Below, piece by piece: positions 26,207 through 35,791 of a stretch of DNA of 64,000 nt. Under the pieces are notes generated by a model. The model searched no databases. It saw only the letters and a list, made by a program, of their open reading frames with translations, and was not told where the DNA came from. Location: positions 3,658,001 to 3,722,000 of the forward strand of contig NZ_CP108464.1 of assembly GCF_036226405.1 (NCBI RefSeq). The letters are read 5' to 3'. The number at the start of each line of letters is the position of its first letter. Within the stretch, counting starts at the first letter, position 1. The translations under genes and the position numbers were made by a program. The stretch is from Streptomyces sp. NBC_01260. Its GTDB lineage: Bacteria; Actinomycetota; Actinomycetes; Streptomycetales; Streptomycetaceae.

Positions 26207-27916
26207 TCAGCGCAGCAGGGCCCGTTGGGCGTCGTACAGGTTCTGCGGGCGGACGGCCTCCGGGGTGCCGTACGCCTCCAGGCGGGTGTGCAGGTCGCCG
26301 GTGAAGTCGGGGACGTCGATCTGGTCGAACTCCGTCACCTCGCTGATCCCGACACTCGCGCTGTACGGGGCGAGGCCGTCGATCCGCATCAGGCCGGCCC
26401 GGCCGTTGGTGACCCGGATGTTCCAGTGCGTGAAGCGGGCGCCGAACAGGGGGCCGGCGCTCGCGTCACCGCCGTGCCGGCCGTTGTTGTCGACGGTGAT
26501 GTCGGTGCGGACGTCTGCGAACGGCATCCCCCGGTGCGAGTCGAACGTGCCCATCTCCATCACGCCGCGCGACCAGACGTTGTAGCTGGACAGGCCCTCG
26601 ACGTTGATGCCGTGCAGCTGGGTCCCGGCGGGCGCCGGGACGGTGCGCCGCTCGATGGTGAAGTCCTCGATCAGGTTGTCGTGCGATCCCTCGCGGCAGT
26701 AGTACGGGTGGTGCGAGCCGCGGCCCGCGACTCTCGTGCGCCGCAGGGTGCAGGCGGACGCGCCGATGAGGCCGAAGCCGTTGTCGACGTGGCGCACGGT
26801 GATGTCGTCGGCCCAGCAGTCGTACGCGCACTGGAACGCGACGCCGTTGTACCCCTTGTCGAGCAGGTGCTGCGACTGCGGGGTCTCGACCGCTTCGAGG
26901 GTGAGCCCCTCGACGCCCGACCCGGTCAGCGGGGCGGCGAGGGTGGTGAGGCGGGGGTCCCACTCGGGGCGGATATCGAGCGGCAGGGGGCGTTCCAGGG
27001 TGACCCTGCGGCCGTGCACGGCGGTGATGCGGACCGGCCATTCGTAGGGGACGTACGAGGTCAGCTTCGTCTTGTCGTCCCAGTAGTACGCCTCGGGGCC
27101 CGGACCGCCGCCCGCCATGTGCTCCAGGAGGGTGTGCGCGGAGTCGTCGGCGAGGCGGAGCAGGACGAGTGCGCCGCGCCTGATCCCGCGGGTGTCGTCG
27201 ACGGTGATCGTAAGGTCGCCGAGGCGGGCGGGGGCGATGGTGGTCAGGGTCCGCCACGCGTCGCGCTTGTTGCCGGTCCAGCCCTCGAAGGGCCAGTCCT
27301 TCGCCTTGATGGCGTCGGTGAGGGAGGTCCAGCGGTCCTCGGGGCAGAGCCAGATGAGGCCGCCGGCCCAGGACCAGCTGGACTTGTCGCCGCCGTACCG
27401 GCTGCCGTAGACGCCGATCAGTTCGGTGAGGTTCCGGGTCGCGTACAGCGTGGTGCGGCCGCTGCCCGCGCCGCGCACGACGACGTCGCTGTGTCCGATG
27501 CGGATGATGTCGTCGATGCGGTAGGTGCCCTCGGGGATGAGCACCGTGCCACCGCCGCGCTCTCCGGCGGCGGCGATGGCCCGGTTGATCGCGGGGGCGG
27601 CGTCGGCGGAGTTGTCCGGTCTGGCGCCGTAGTGCAGGACGTTGGCGGTGAAGCCGTGACCGGTACGGCGGGGCAGGTCCGCTCCGCCCCGGTAGCCGGC
27701 CAGGCCGATGAACGGGATCTGCGGGTGGGTGAGGGGTGCTGCGGCGAACTCCCGCCAGAGCGGGGTGACCTGCCCGCTGCCGCCCGCACCGGCCGCGGTG
27801 TCGCTGCCCGCCGCGAACGCCGTTCCACCGCCGGCCCATCCGGTCGCCGCGGCTGCGGCGACGGCCACAGCGCTGCCGAGCAGTCCACGCCTGCTGAAGT
27901 TCTCCATGGTCGCCAT
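26207..27916 (-). CDS. Tat-secreted right-handed beta-helix enzyme
   Basis: A 569-residue exported protein. Twin-arginine signal SRRGLLGSAVAVAAAAATG is at the N-terminus. Then comes the Pectate_lyase_3/polygalacturonase-like entry domain (LHYGARPDNSADAAPAI, GGGTVLIPEGTYRI) and many short beta-helix rungs. A carbohydrate-active role (polysaccharide lyase or hydrolase) is likely, but the catalytic residues cannot be assigned. Start ATG at 27916 follows an AAAGGCGG site; another ATG is three codons in. It converges with the phosphotransferase gene. Confidence 0.82.
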   Translation of the reverse strand: MATMENFSRRGLLGSAVAVAAAAATGWAGGGTAFAAGSDTAAGAGGSGQVTPLWREFAAAPLTHPQIPFIGLAGYRGGADLPRRTGHGFTANVLHYGARPDNSADAAPAINRAIAAAGERGGGTVLIPEGTYRIDDIIRIGHSDVVVRGAGSGRTTLYATRNLTELIGVYGSRYGGDKSSWSWAGGLIWLCPEDRWTSLTDAIKAKDWPFEGWTGNKRDAWRTLTTIAPARLGDLTITVDDTRGIRRGALVLLRLADDSAHTLLEHMAGGGPGPEAYYWDDKTKLTSYVPYEWPVRITAVHGRRVTLERPLPLDIRPEWDPRLTTLAAPLTGSGVEGLTLEAVETPQSQHLLDKGYNGVAFQCAYDCWADDITVRHVDNGFGLIGASACTLRRTRVAGRGSHHPYYCREGSHDNLIEDFTIERRTVPAPAGTQLHGINVEGLSSYNVWSRGVMEMGTFDSHRGMPFADVRTDITVDNNGRHGGDASAGPLFGARFTHWNIRVTNGRAGLMRIDGLAPYSASVGISEVTEFDQIDVPDFTGDLHTRLEAYGTPEAVRPQNLYDAQRALLR

Positions 27917-28065
27917 GAGCCCGATCCGCCTTTCATGAATGTGAACCATGTTCATGCCTGCGTCGGCGGTGAGCATGCCACGGCACCCCGGCGCGGCGAA
28001 AGGGTCGTGCGCCGTGGAATCTCGGGACCAGGAATCGCCAGGTGGCGTGGGTCAGTTGACCGGCA

Positions 28066-28575
28066 TCAGCCGGCGGGGCGCTGGGTCAGATGCGTGAACG
28101 CGTCCAGGTTCCGCGTGGACTCGCCACGCGACACCCGCCACTCGTACTCCTTGCGGATCGCGCTCGCGAAACCGAGTTCCAGGAGGGGGTTGAAGGCGCC
28201 GTCGGCGGCCTCCAGGACCGTGCCGAGCAGCCGGTCCAGCTCCTCGGGCGTGACGACGGAGAGCGGCAGCTTGCCGACGAGGTAGACGTCCCCGAGCGAG
28301 TCGACGGCGTAACTCACGCCGAAGAGGCGGAGGTTGCGCTCCAGCAGCCAGCGGTGCACCGCCGCGTCGTTCTCGTCGGGGTGCCGGATGACGAACGCGT
28401 TGACGGAGAGCGAGTGCTCGCCGACGAGCAGCGAGCAGGTGGTGGAGAGCTTGCGGGTGCCGGGCAGCTGGACGACATAACTCCCGGGCTCGGGGCTCTC
28501 CCAGTCGAGCCCGGCGTCGCTGAGCGCCGCCTCGATGACCTGTGTCTTCGCCACTTCACTCGGTACGTCAGCCAT
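28066..28575 (-). CDS. YbjN-domain protein
   Basis: A 169-residue cytoplasmic protein of the YbjN family, related to type III secretion chaperone folds. It shows a beta-sheet core (YVVQLPGTRKLSTTCSLLVGE, LSVNAFVIRHPDEN) followed by LLERNLRLFGVSYAVD and VTPEELDRLLG. Function is poorly defined; in actinobacteria it is a conserved neighbour of the mycothiol glycosyltransferase gene, here 56 nt downstream of mshA on the same strand. The ATG at 28575 is the family start. Confidence 0.85.
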   Translation of the reverse strand: MADVPSEVAKTQVIEAALSDAGLDWESPEPGSYVVQLPGTRKLSTTCSLLVGEHSLSVNAFVIRHPDENDAAVHRWLLERNLRLFGVSYAVDSLGDVYLVGKLPLSVVTPEELDRLLGTVLEAADGAFNPLLELGFASAIRKEYEWRVSRGESTRNLDAFTHLTQRPAG

Positions 28576-28631
28576 GGTTCGAGCGTACGTCGCCACAGGC
28601 CTGACGCCACATCCGCCGCCCGGCCCGCGCC

Positions 28632-29996
28632 TCACACGTAGCGCGACCGCACCCGCCGCCGGTGTGCCTGCATCGCCTCCGTGTACACGTCAGCGGTCGC
28701 CGCGGCGGCCGTGTCCCAGCCGAACCGCTGGGCGTGCGCGGCGGCCGCGCCGCCCATCCGGGCGACCAGCTCCGGCGCCTGCGCGAAGCGCGCCAGCGCC
28801 TCCGCGTACGCCTCCGGATCGTGGCCGGGGATCAGGAAGCCGCTGACCCCGTCCCGCACCGCCACCGGCAGCCCGCCCACGGCCGCCGCGACGACCGGGG
28901 TGCCGGCCGCCTGGGCCTCTATGGCGACCAGGCCGAAGGACTCGCTGTACGAGGGCATGACCAGCACGGAAGCGGCCCGGAACCAGTCGGCGAGCTGGTC
29001 CTGCCCGACCGGCGGGTGGAACCGTACGACGTCCGCGATACCGAGCCGGGCGGCCAGCTTGTGCAACCCCTCCGGCTTGGCGAGCCCGCTGCCACTGGGG
29101 CCGCCGACGACCGGCACGACGATGCGCGACCGCAGCGCGGGATCGCGGTCCAGCAGGACGGCGACGGCGCGCAGCAGCACGTCCGGGGCCTTCAGCGGCT
29201 GGATGCGGCCCGCGAAGAGCGGGATCAGGGCGTCCTGCGGAAGCCCCAGCCGGTCCCGTGCCGCGGCCCGCCCGTCGGCCGGGCGGAAGCGGTCCAGGTT
29301 GACGCCGGGGTGGACGACGGCCACGGCCTGGGGATCGGCCTCGTAGAAGCGGACGAGCTCGTCCGCCTCCTCCGCGGTGTTCGCGATCAGCCGGTCGGCC
29401 GCACTGACGATCTGGGTCTCGCCGATGACCCGGGCGGCGGGTTCGGGGGTGTCGCCCTCGGCGAGCGACGCGTTCTTGACCTTCGCCATGGTGTGCATGG
29501 CGTGGACGAGCGGGACGCCCCAGCGCTGGGCGGCGAGCCAGCCGACATGGCCGGAGAGCCAGTAGTGGGAGTGCACCAGGTCGTAGTAGCCGGGGCGCTG
29601 GCCGGCCCACGCCTGCATCACACCGTGCGTGAAGGCGCAGAGCTGGGCGGGCAGCTCCTCCTTGGCCAGACCCTCGTACGGCCCCGCGTCGACATGGCGG
29701 ACCAGGACGCCGGGCGACAGCTCGACCGTCGGCGGCAGCGCGCCGGTGGTGGAGCGGGTGAAGATCTCGACCTCGATGTTGATCGCGGCGAGGCGTTTGG
29801 CCAGCTCCACGATGTAGACGTTCATGCCGCCCGCGTCGCCCGTACCCGGCTGGTGCAGCGGGGAGGTGTGCACGGAGAGCATCGCGATCCGGCGGGGCTT
29901 GCGGTGGCCGCCCGGGAAGGAGCCGGAGAAACCGGCGGGGAACCTGAGACGCGGTGCGACGCGGCTGCTGCCGAGCCGAGAGACGTACTGGCTCAC
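28632..29996 (-). CDS. mshA: D-inositol-3-phosphate glycosyltransferase
   Basis: First enzyme of mycothiol synthesis: transfers GlcNAc from UDP-GlcNAc to inositol-1-phosphate. GT-B fold, family GT4, 454 residues. The acceptor/donor region has [21 protein letters not shown] and HSHYWLSG. The C-terminal donor domain has [12 protein letters not shown] and the E-x7-E motif in [17 protein letters not shown]. The GTG at 29996 follows GAGGAGGAC; the extra 9 codons upstream are not needed. Mycothiol is the actinobacterial low-molecular-weight thiol, consistent with the Streptomyces assignment. Confidence 0.94.
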   Translation of the reverse strand: MSQYVSRLGSSRVAPRLRFPAGFSGSFPGGHRKPRRIAMLSVHTSPLHQPGTGDAGGMNVYIVELAKRLAAINIEVEIFTRSTTGALPPTVELSPGVLVRHVDAGPYEGLAKEELPAQLCAFTHGVMQAWAGQRPGYYDLVHSHYWLSGHVGWLAAQRWGVPLVHAMHTMAKVKNASLAEGDTPEPAARVIGETQIVSAADRLIANTAEEADELVRFYEADPQAVAVVHPGVNLDRFRPADGRAAARDRLGLPQDALIPLFAGRIQPLKAPDVLLRAVAVLLDRDPALRSRIVVPVVGGPSGSGLAKPEGLHKLAARLGIADVVRFHPPVGQDQLADWFRAASVLVMPSYSESFGLVAIEAQAAGTPVVAAAVGGLPVAVRDGVSGFLIPGHDPEAYAEALARFAQAPELVARMGGAAAAHAQRFGWDTAAAATADVYTEAMQAHRRRVRSRYV

Positions 29997-30199
29997 GTCG
30001 TCCGGTCCTCCTCGTTCAGGCACTGGTACCGACTTCGTTCAGGCATGGCACCGAGGGGACACACGGTCCCTCCGAAGGGCTGGAACAGCGAAACCCCTCC
30101 TTTCATTTCCGCTTTGCCAAATCATTGCAGTGCGTCTCCGGCGCGTCGCGGCGACGCCTCCGCGGCGTCCGCTCCACGCCGCTCGTTACGCTCTGTGTC

Positions 30200-30976
30200 A
30201 TGCGCCCCATCGGCACCGCGACCCGCGGGACCACCAACCCGAACCGGCTGCGCCGTATGGACCGCTGGATCGCCGCCACCCACGGCCCCGCCCTGCGCCG
30301 CGCCGACGCCCCCGTCGCGGTCGACCTCGGGTACGGCGCCGCGCCCTGGACCGCCGTCGAACTGCTGGAGCGGCTGCGCGGCGCCGAGCCGCGCACCGCG
30401 GTGGTCGGCATCGAGATCTCCCCGGAGCGGGTCGCCGCGGCGAAGCCGTACGAGCGCGAGGGCCTCACCTTCCGGCACGGCGGCTTCGAGATCCCGCTGC
30501 CCGAGCGGCCCGCACTGATCCGCGCGGCGAACGTGCTGCGCCAGTACGACGAGGGCGAGGTCACCGCGGTCTGGCAGCGGCTGTGCGAGCGGCTCGCGCC
30601 GGGCGGGCTGCTGGTGGAGGGCACCTGCGACGAGATCGGGCGCCGCCACGTCTGGGTGGCGCTGGGCCCGGAAGGTCCGCGCACGGTGACCTTCGCGACC
30701 CGGCTCGGCTCCCTCGACCGGCCCTCCGACCTCGCGGAGCGGCTGCCCAAGGCGCTCATCCACCGCAACGTGCCGGGTGAGCCCGTCCACGCGTTCCTGC
30801 GCGACTTCGACCGGGCGTGGGCCGCCGCGGCGCCGTACGCCTCGCTGGGCGCCCGGCAGCGCTGGATCACGGCGGTACGGGCGCTGTCCGGCGACTGGCC
30901 GCTGACGGACGGGGTGCGGCGGTGGCGCCAGGGCGAAGTGACGGTGAACTGGGCGGCACTGAGACCCGGCCTCTAG
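30200..30976 (+). CDS. Class I SAM-dependent methyltransferase
   Basis: A 258-residue protein with the Rossmann methyltransferase outline: motif I VAVDLGYGAAPWTAVEL, acidic strand-2 end VVGIEISPERV, and LAPGGLLVEGTCDE as the post-core strand. The C-terminal part is a short helical cap. Substrate unknown. It is divergent from mshA. Although the frame is open further upstream, the ATG at 30200 gives the conserved N-terminus. Confidence 0.82.
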   Translation: MRPIGTATRGTTNPNRLRRMDRWIAATHGPALRRADAPVAVDLGYGAAPWTAVELLERLRGAEPRTAVVGIEISPERVAAAKPYEREGLTFRHGGFEIPLPERPALIRAANVLRQYDEGEVTAVWQRLCERLAPGGLLVEGTCDEIGRRHVWVALGPEGPRTVTFATRLGSLDRPSDLAERLPKALIHRNVPGEPVHAFLRDFDRAWAAAAPYASLGARQRWITAVRALSGDWPLTDGVRRWRQGEVTVNWAALRPGL

Positions 30977-31218
30977 CCCAACACGCCGGGAACGGGGAGG
31001 AACTCCTCCTCCACCGGGAACACCGGCCGGGCGCCGTTCGTCCCAGACATGGGGAGCGGTACGGGGGGAGCACGTCTGCGGCACCGGCGACTGGCCGGAA
31101 TGTGCCGGAGATGTATGAGCCTCTGTTGCTTTTCGGTACGGCATGGCACGATCTCGTCGGTGCCATAAGTTACTGACGGTAAATCAGATCCGTTCGGGTC
31201 TGTCCGGAGGGGGAGCTC

Positions 31219-32280
31219 GTGAACCGACGCAACAGTGCCGCCGCGGCGATCACGCTGGTCTGCGCGCTGGCTGTACTGGCCGCACCGGTCCAGGCTTTCG
31301 CCGCACCGGCACCCCCCGCGCCGGAGCAGTCGGCGAAGTCCGGGAAGAAGAGCCTCGAAGAGGTGCGCGAGGAGATCGACGCCCTCTACCGCAAGGCGGG
31401 GGCCGCGACGGACGCGTACAACCTCGCCGAGGAACGGTCCAAGAAGCAGTCGGGCGAGATCGTCAAGCTGGCACAGGCCATAGTCGAGGGCCAGGCGAAG
31501 ATCGCCGACCTCAAGAGCAGAGCGGGCGCCCAGGCCCGCGAGCAGTACCGCAACGCCGGACTGCCGCCCGGCGCCCAGCTGATGCTCAGCGGCGACCCGC
31601 AGCTCTTCCTGGACGGAGTCAGCCGGGCCCACCAGGGCCAGCAGGCCGCCAAGGGGGTCCTGGGCGAGCTGAACAGGACCCAGGAAGACCTGGAGACGTA
31701 CACGCAGGACGCGAGCACCAACTGGACCAAGCTTGAGGCCAGTCGCATCAAGCAGGCCAAGGCCAAGAAGAAGATCAACGCACAGATCGCGGCGGCGAAG
31801 AAGCTGGAGTCCCGGCTCGAGAAGAAGGAGCGGGCCCGGCTCCTTGAGCTGGAACAGCAGGCGGAGTACAAGTCGCAGACGGCCTGGCTGAGTTCCGGCG
31901 CCCTGAAGGAGATCAACCGCGGGGCGAGCGCGAGCGGCAAGAAGGCGGTGGCCTTCGCGACCTCGCAGATCGGCAAGCCGTACGAATGGGGCGCCGTGGG
32001 CCCCTCGTCGTTCGACTGCTCGGGGCTGACCTCCAAGGCATGGGCGGCGGCCGGGCGGCCGATCCCGCGCACCTCGCAGGAGCAGTGGCGGCAGCTGCCG
32101 CACATCGCCGTCAAGGACATGCGCCCCGGCGACCTGATCATCTACTTCGGCGACGCCACGCACGTCGGGATGTACATCGGCGACGGCGCGATCGTGCACG
32201 CCCCGCGCCCCGGCCGCAACGTCACGCTCGCGGGAGCGGGCTCCATGGAGATCCTCGGAGTCGTGCGCCCGGACAAGTGA
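31219..32280 (+). CDS. NlpC/P60 (C40) cell-wall endopeptidase
   Basis: A secreted 353-residue hydrolase that cuts peptide stems of peptidoglycan. Signal peptide (ITLVCALAVLAAPVQAFAAPA), then about 180 residues of coiled coil (EEVREEIDALYRKAG ... KKLESRLEKKERARLLELEQQ), as in RipA/SwlC-type proteins. The catalytic domain has Cys in FDCSGLTSKAW, His in ATHVGMYIGDG and a third polar residue in VHAPRPG. The coiled coil probably regulates access or mediates partner binding. GTG start with GGAGGGGG just before. Confidence 0.93.
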   Translation: MNRRNSAAAAITLVCALAVLAAPVQAFAAPAPPAPEQSAKSGKKSLEEVREEIDALYRKAGAATDAYNLAEERSKKQSGEIVKLAQAIVEGQAKIADLKSRAGAQAREQYRNAGLPPGAQLMLSGDPQLFLDGVSRAHQGQQAAKGVLGELNRTQEDLETYTQDASTNWTKLEASRIKQAKAKKKINAQIAAAKKLESRLEKKERARLLELEQQAEYKSQTAWLSSGALKEINRGASASGKKAVAFATSQIGKPYEWGAVGPSSFDCSGLTSKAWAAAGRPIPRTSQEQWRQLPHIAVKDMRPGDLIIYFGDATHVGMYIGDGAIVHAPRPGRNVTLAGAGSMEILGVVRPDK

Positions 32281-32341
32281 CGGTGCCGGTTCCGGTGCTG
32301 GTGACGGTGCCAGTTCTGGTGCCGGTTCCGGTGCCGGTTCC
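32281..32341 (+). repeat. Degenerate hexamer repeats after the NlpC/P60 gene
   Basis: GGTGCC, GGTTCC and GGTGCT/GGTGAC words alternate for about 60 nt directly after the stop codon. The array looks like slippage-generated low complexity and does not form a clean hairpin. Confidence 0.7.
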
Positions 32342-32799
32342 CGGGGGACAGCCCCGGGCCGCCGGCGCCCGCCGGTCCGGCCTGATCAAGCCACCCCATC
32401 CGGGCAGCCCGGCCCGGACCGGCGCCGGCCAACCTTAAGAGAGCCTCAAGGGACCCTTAAGGCCGTCCGAGGGGCGGGCACGGAGCGGGCGGAGTCCTGA
32501 ATCGGGCGGATTGCGTCGCCACCGACGGGCGCGAATCCGCTCCCGCCCCCGCAGCCGTGACCCGCGCCACCCGGCGCCCGCCGCAGCACGTGACCTTTGT
32601 CATGCGCCGGAAAGGGCCGTACCCCCCGCGCATCCCGCCGGATCTGCGTCCTTCCGCGGCTTAAGGCCCTCCCCGCAACGGCGGACACGCATCGAGCGCC
32701 ATTCCGTTCCCGCATCCCGTACCGCTATCGTCCCCGTCTGGCGGGTCGTCGATCGTCGCTCCGCCGCGCCCTCGGGGGGAGGGAAGGAAACCCGATTCG
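32342..32799. other. Spacer before the response-regulator phosphatase gene
   Basis: Contains CCTTAAG (32433-32439) and CCCTTAAGG (32454-32462), which together can form a small hairpin, and a third GGCTTAAGGCC-like word near 32660. No gene is supported. The promoter of the downstream gene should lie within it. Confidence 0.45.
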
Positions 32800-34143
32800 A
32801 TGCCCGTACCCGTACCGCAGCAGCGTTCCGTTCCCGCTGCGGAGACCAGCTATGGCGCCGACCTCACCCTCCTGGTGATCGAGGACGACCCCGCGGGCAC
32901 CTTCACCGTCCCGGAGCTCCCGGCCGCGGCCGGGGCCCGGGTCCGCATCCGTACCGCCCGCAATCTGACCGAGGCGGGCCGGCTCCTCACCGACGACGTG
33001 GACTGCATCCTGCTGGACCTGGCCCTGCCGTCCGGCGCCGAGGCACGCACCGCCCGGGGCGAGGACCCGGACGGGCTGGCCACCCTCAAGCACGTCCTGC
33101 GGATCGCGCCCCGGCACGCCGTGCTCGCCCTCACGGCTCAGGAGGACGCCGAGCTGGCCGCCGAAGCGGTACGGGTGGGGGCGCAGGACTACCTCTTCCG
33201 CGACGAGCTCGACGGCAGGCTGCTCAGCCGCGCCATCCGCTACGCCGTCGAACGCAAGCGCGCCGACGTCGCGCAGCACCAGCTCACCGAGTCCCGGCTG
33301 CGGGCCCAGGAGAACGCCCGCCTGGAGCGCGGTCTGCTCCCCACCCCGCTGCTCGAGGGCTCCGATCTGCACTTCGCCGCCCGCTACCGCCCCGGCCGCA
33401 GCCGTGCGCTGCTCGGCGGGGACTTCTACGACACGGTCCGTACACCCGACGGCACGGTCCACGTGATGATCGGCGACGTCTGCGGGCACGGCCCGGACGA
33501 GGCGGCGCTCGGCGTGGAGCTGCGCATAGCGTGGCGGGCGCTGACGCTGGCGGGGCTCTGCGGCGACGAGCTGCTCTCCACGCTCCAGCAGGTCCTGGAG
33601 CACGAAAGGGAGAGCGAGGAGATCTTCGCGACCCTCTGCACGGTCGACATCGCCCCCGACGGCCGCCGAGCGGGCCTCTGCCTGGCGGGCCACCCCGCAC
33701 CACTGATCGCCCGCCAGGGCCGGGCGGCGCATCTGCTCCCGTACCAGGACGGTGGCCCGGCACTCGGCCTGCTGCCGCGCGCCCGGTGGCCGCGCCGGCA
33801 GGTGGAACTGGGCGGTTCCTGGAGCCTGATGATGTACACGGACGGGCTGATCGAGGGCCGGATCGGAGACGGTACGCAGCGCCTCGGACAGGACGGAATG
33901 GTCGCGATGATCAACCGCCAGCTGGCCGAGGGGCTGACCGGCGAGGACCTGCTGGAGGCGGCGGTCACCCACGTCCGCGAGCTGAACGGCGGCGAACTGA
34001 CCGACGATGTCGCGGTCCTGCTGCTCGACCGCGACCAGGACGTCGCGCGCCACCGGACGCACCACGGCGGCCGGGGCCGGAGCATTCCGCGCCCCCGCCC
34101 CGGACAGGTGTCACCCGCAGGTGCTCAACGCCCGCCGTTGTAG
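32800..34143 (+). CDS. Response-regulator-coupled PP2C phosphatase (RsbU/SpoIIE type)
   Basis: A 447-residue protein joining a receiver domain (acidic LVIEDD, phospho-Asp region CILLDLALPSG, GAQDYLFRDEL) to a short helical linker (AVERKRADVAQHQL) and a PP2C-type Ser/Thr phosphatase domain with metal-binding GGDFYD, IGDVCGHG and LTDDVAVLLLD. Such proteins dephosphorylate anti-anti-sigma factors in partner-switching cascades. The kinase that phosphorylates the receiver is not in the neighbourhood. Its 3' end overlaps the convergent DUF2516 gene by 19 nt. Confidence 0.9.
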   Translation: MPVPVPQQRSVPAAETSYGADLTLLVIEDDPAGTFTVPELPAAAGARVRIRTARNLTEAGRLLTDDVDCILLDLALPSGAEARTARGEDPDGLATLKHVLRIAPRHAVLALTAQEDAELAAEAVRVGAQDYLFRDELDGRLLSRAIRYAVERKRADVAQHQLTESRLRAQENARLERGLLPTPLLEGSDLHFAARYRPGRSRALLGGDFYDTVRTPDGTVHVMIGDVCGHGPDEAALGVELRIAWRALTLAGLCGDELLSTLQQVLEHERESEEIFATLCTVDIAPDGRRAGLCLAGHPAPLIARQGRAAHLLPYQDGGPALGLLPRARWPRRQVELGGSWSLMMYTDGLIEGRIGDGTQRLGQDGMVAMINRQLAEGLTGEDLLEAAVTHVRELNGGELTDDVAVLLLDRDQDVARHRTHHGGRGRSIPRPRPGQVSPAGAQRPPL

Positions 34144-34460
34144 GGCCCGTACGGCCCGTCACTGCTTGAGCCGCCGCGCCGCCCACCGCCGCCCGTGACG
34201 GCCTTGAGCGCGGGCCGCACGTCCACGAAGAACACGATGGACGCGACCAGCCCGGCGAGCTGCACGAAGAGCATGGGCACCCAGAGGTTCACCACCACCG
34301 TGATGCCGAGAATGATCAGCCAGAAGGGCTTGGTCTGCTTGCCGGCGGCCCGGAAGGCGTCCTCGCGGGCGACCGCGGCCATGACCAGGGCGACCACGGC
34401 GAGGACGAGCATGGCCGTGGAGATCAGCCAGAGGAATGAGTTGAAGCCTTCGAGCAACAT
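34125..34460 (-). CDS. DUF2516 membrane protein
   Basis: A 111-residue protein with three hydrophobic segments (FLWLISTAMLVLAVVALVMAA, FWLIILGITVVVNLW, LFVQLAGLVASIVFFV) and a Gly/Arg/Ser tail. Conserved in actinobacteria without known role. The ATG at 34460 is 8 nt after AGGCGG; a GTG three codons upstream (34469) is possible. It lies downstream of the HbhA-like and XRE genes on the same strand. Confidence 0.82.
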   Translation of the reverse strand: MLLEGFNSFLWLISTAMLVLAVVALVMAAVAREDAFRAAGKQTKPFWLIILGITVVVNLWVPMLFVQLAGLVASIVFFVDVRPALKAVTGGGGRRGGSSSDGPYGPYNGGR

Positions 34461-34575
34461 GATGTGCACCGCCTAGTACGTGGATGAGCGCCTCGCGGCC
34501 AAGGTACCGGGACAACGACCGGGGCACCCCGAAAGGTGCCCGCCCGTCCTCCCGGCACACCGGCCGGCCGTCACG

Positions 34576-35217
34576 CTACTTGGCGGTGGGCGGCGTGGTC
34601 TTCTTGGCGGCGGGCTTGCGCGCGGGCGCCTTCCTGGCCGGCGCGGGCGACGGCTTGGCCTCCGCCTTGATGTTCCTGGCGGCGGGCGCGGGCTTGGCGG
34701 CCGGCTTCGGCGCGGCCTTGGGCTCAGCCTTGGCCACCGGCTTGGAGTCCGGCTTGGACTCCTTGCGCGGCTCGACGACGACGGCGATCTCGACGATCTC
34801 CTCGGCGGTCTCGCCCCGCCACGTCCGCACGGTCTGCTCGCCGCGCTCGGCGACCTTCTCGTACGTCTCCCGGGCCCTGACCGCGTACTCGGCGGCCACA
34901 CCCACACCGCGCAGCGCCAGGTCCTGGGCGCTCTCGCCCAGCTTCTTCAGATCGGTGTCGAACGCCCCGATCACCTCGGTGACCTTGGCCTGGAAGGTGG
35001 CCTGCGCCTCCTTGGCCTGCCCGGTCACCTTCTCCTGCACGACCTTGGGGTCGGTGTTGCGCACGGCCTCGATACGCTCCGGCGCCTCGGCCCGCAACTG
35101 CTCGATCAGCGCCGGAACCTTGCGCGCCTGCTGCACGGCGAGATCGGCCGTACCCGCGGCGAAGTAGAGGGGGGTCGGGTCGGTGAGGGTCTTGCGCAGG
35201 TCATCGGTGATGGCCAT
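34576..35217 (-). CDS. HbhA-like protein with Lys/Ala/Pro-rich tail
   Basis: A 213-residue protein. The N-terminal 130 residues are a long amphipathic coiled coil (LAVQQARKVPALIEQLRAEA ... ATFQAKVTEVIGAFDTDLKKL), like mycobacterial heparin-binding haemagglutinin. The final 70 residues are Lys/Ala/Pro repeats similar to the HbhA sulfated-glycan-binding and histone-like tails. No signal peptide is present. In a soil actinomycete the role may be DNA, membrane or polysaccharide binding. It lies between the XRE regulator and DUF2516 genes. Confidence 0.8.
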   Translation of the reverse strand: MAITDDLRKTLTDPTPLYFAAGTADLAVQQARKVPALIEQLRAEAPERIEAVRNTDPKVVQEKVTGQAKEAQATFQAKVTEVIGAFDTDLKKLGESAQDLALRGVGVAAEYAVRARETYEKVAERGEQTVRTWRGETAEEIVEIAVVVEPRKESKPDSKPVAKAEPKAAPKPAAKPAPAARNIKAEAKPSPAPARKAPARKPAAKKTTPPTAK

Positions 35218-35244
35218 GACTGTGGTCCTCCCGGATCATCAGAC

Positions 35245-35700
35245 TCAGTGTGAGGGTTTTGAAGGCTTTGAAGCTGTATCGGCAGCACTGCCGTCGGCAT
35301 TGAAGGGCGCGTCCGCACCGGACGCATCCCCCTCCTCACCTCCGGGCTCGTCCTCGAACCCGTTCTCCTTGCGGAAGGAGGCGTAGATCTGCAGCAGCAC
35401 GCTCTTCTGCCGCTCGTTGATCGACGGATCGGCCAGAATCACCGCCCGCGTCTCCAGCTCGTCCCGCTCCCGCTCATCCAGGATCCCGGCCCGTACGTAA
35501 AGGGTCTCGGCGGAGATCCGCAGCGCCTTGGCGACCTGCTGCAGCACCTCGGCACTGGGCTTGCGCAGCCCGCGCTCGATCTGGCTGAGATAGGGATTGG
35601 ATACCCCGGCGGCGTCGGCGAGCTGCCGCAGCGACAGCTGCGCGGTACGCCGCTGCTCGCGCAGGTACTCGCCGAGGTTGCCGACGTTGAGTGATGCCAT
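35245..35700 (-). CDS. XRE-family transcriptional regulator
   Basis: A 151-residue protein with an N-terminal Cro/C1 helix-turn-helix (LREQRRTAQLSLRQLADAAG and VSNPYLSQIERGLRKPSAE, about residues 11-50), a linker with LYVRAGILDERERDELETRA, and an acidic, poorly structured tail. Start ATG at 35700. Immediately upstream lies a perfect 11-bp inverted repeat (35727-35754), a good candidate for its own operator. The gene leads the three-gene minus-strand run with the HbhA-like and DUF2516 genes. Confidence 0.88.
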   Translation of the reverse strand: MASLNVGNLGEYLREQRRTAQLSLRQLADAAGVSNPYLSQIERGLRKPSAEVLQQVAKALRISAETLYVRAGILDERERDELETRAVILADPSINERQKSVLLQIYASFRKENGFEDEPGGEEGDASGADAPFNADGSAADTASKPSKPSH

Positions 35701-35726
35701 GTCTCGATGGTGGACCCTCGGCGCTA

Positions 35727-35754
35727 ACTTTTGCAAGCAGGCGCTTGCAAAAGT
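35727..35754. promoter_or_regulatory. Perfect 11-bp inverted repeat upstream of the XRE gene
   Basis: ACTTTTGCAAG and CTTGCAAAAGT are exact reverse complements separated by 6 nt. The AT-rich palindrome begins 27 nt before the XRE start codon and is likely an autoregulatory operator. Confidence 0.65.
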
Positions 35755-35791
35755 GTTCCGAACCACTCGTACGGGCCTGTTGAGCCTGAGC

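Noticed and set aside
30977..31218. A ydaO-type c-di-AMP riboswitch before the NlpC/P60 gene
   Set aside because: Such riboswitches often precede cell-wall hydrolase genes in Streptomyces, but the conserved core could not be found here by eye.
35727..35754. A Nur box (TTGCAA-N5-TTGCAA)
   Set aside because: Both TTGCAA halves are present, but the spacing is 8, not 5; autoregulation by the adjacent XRE protein is simpler.
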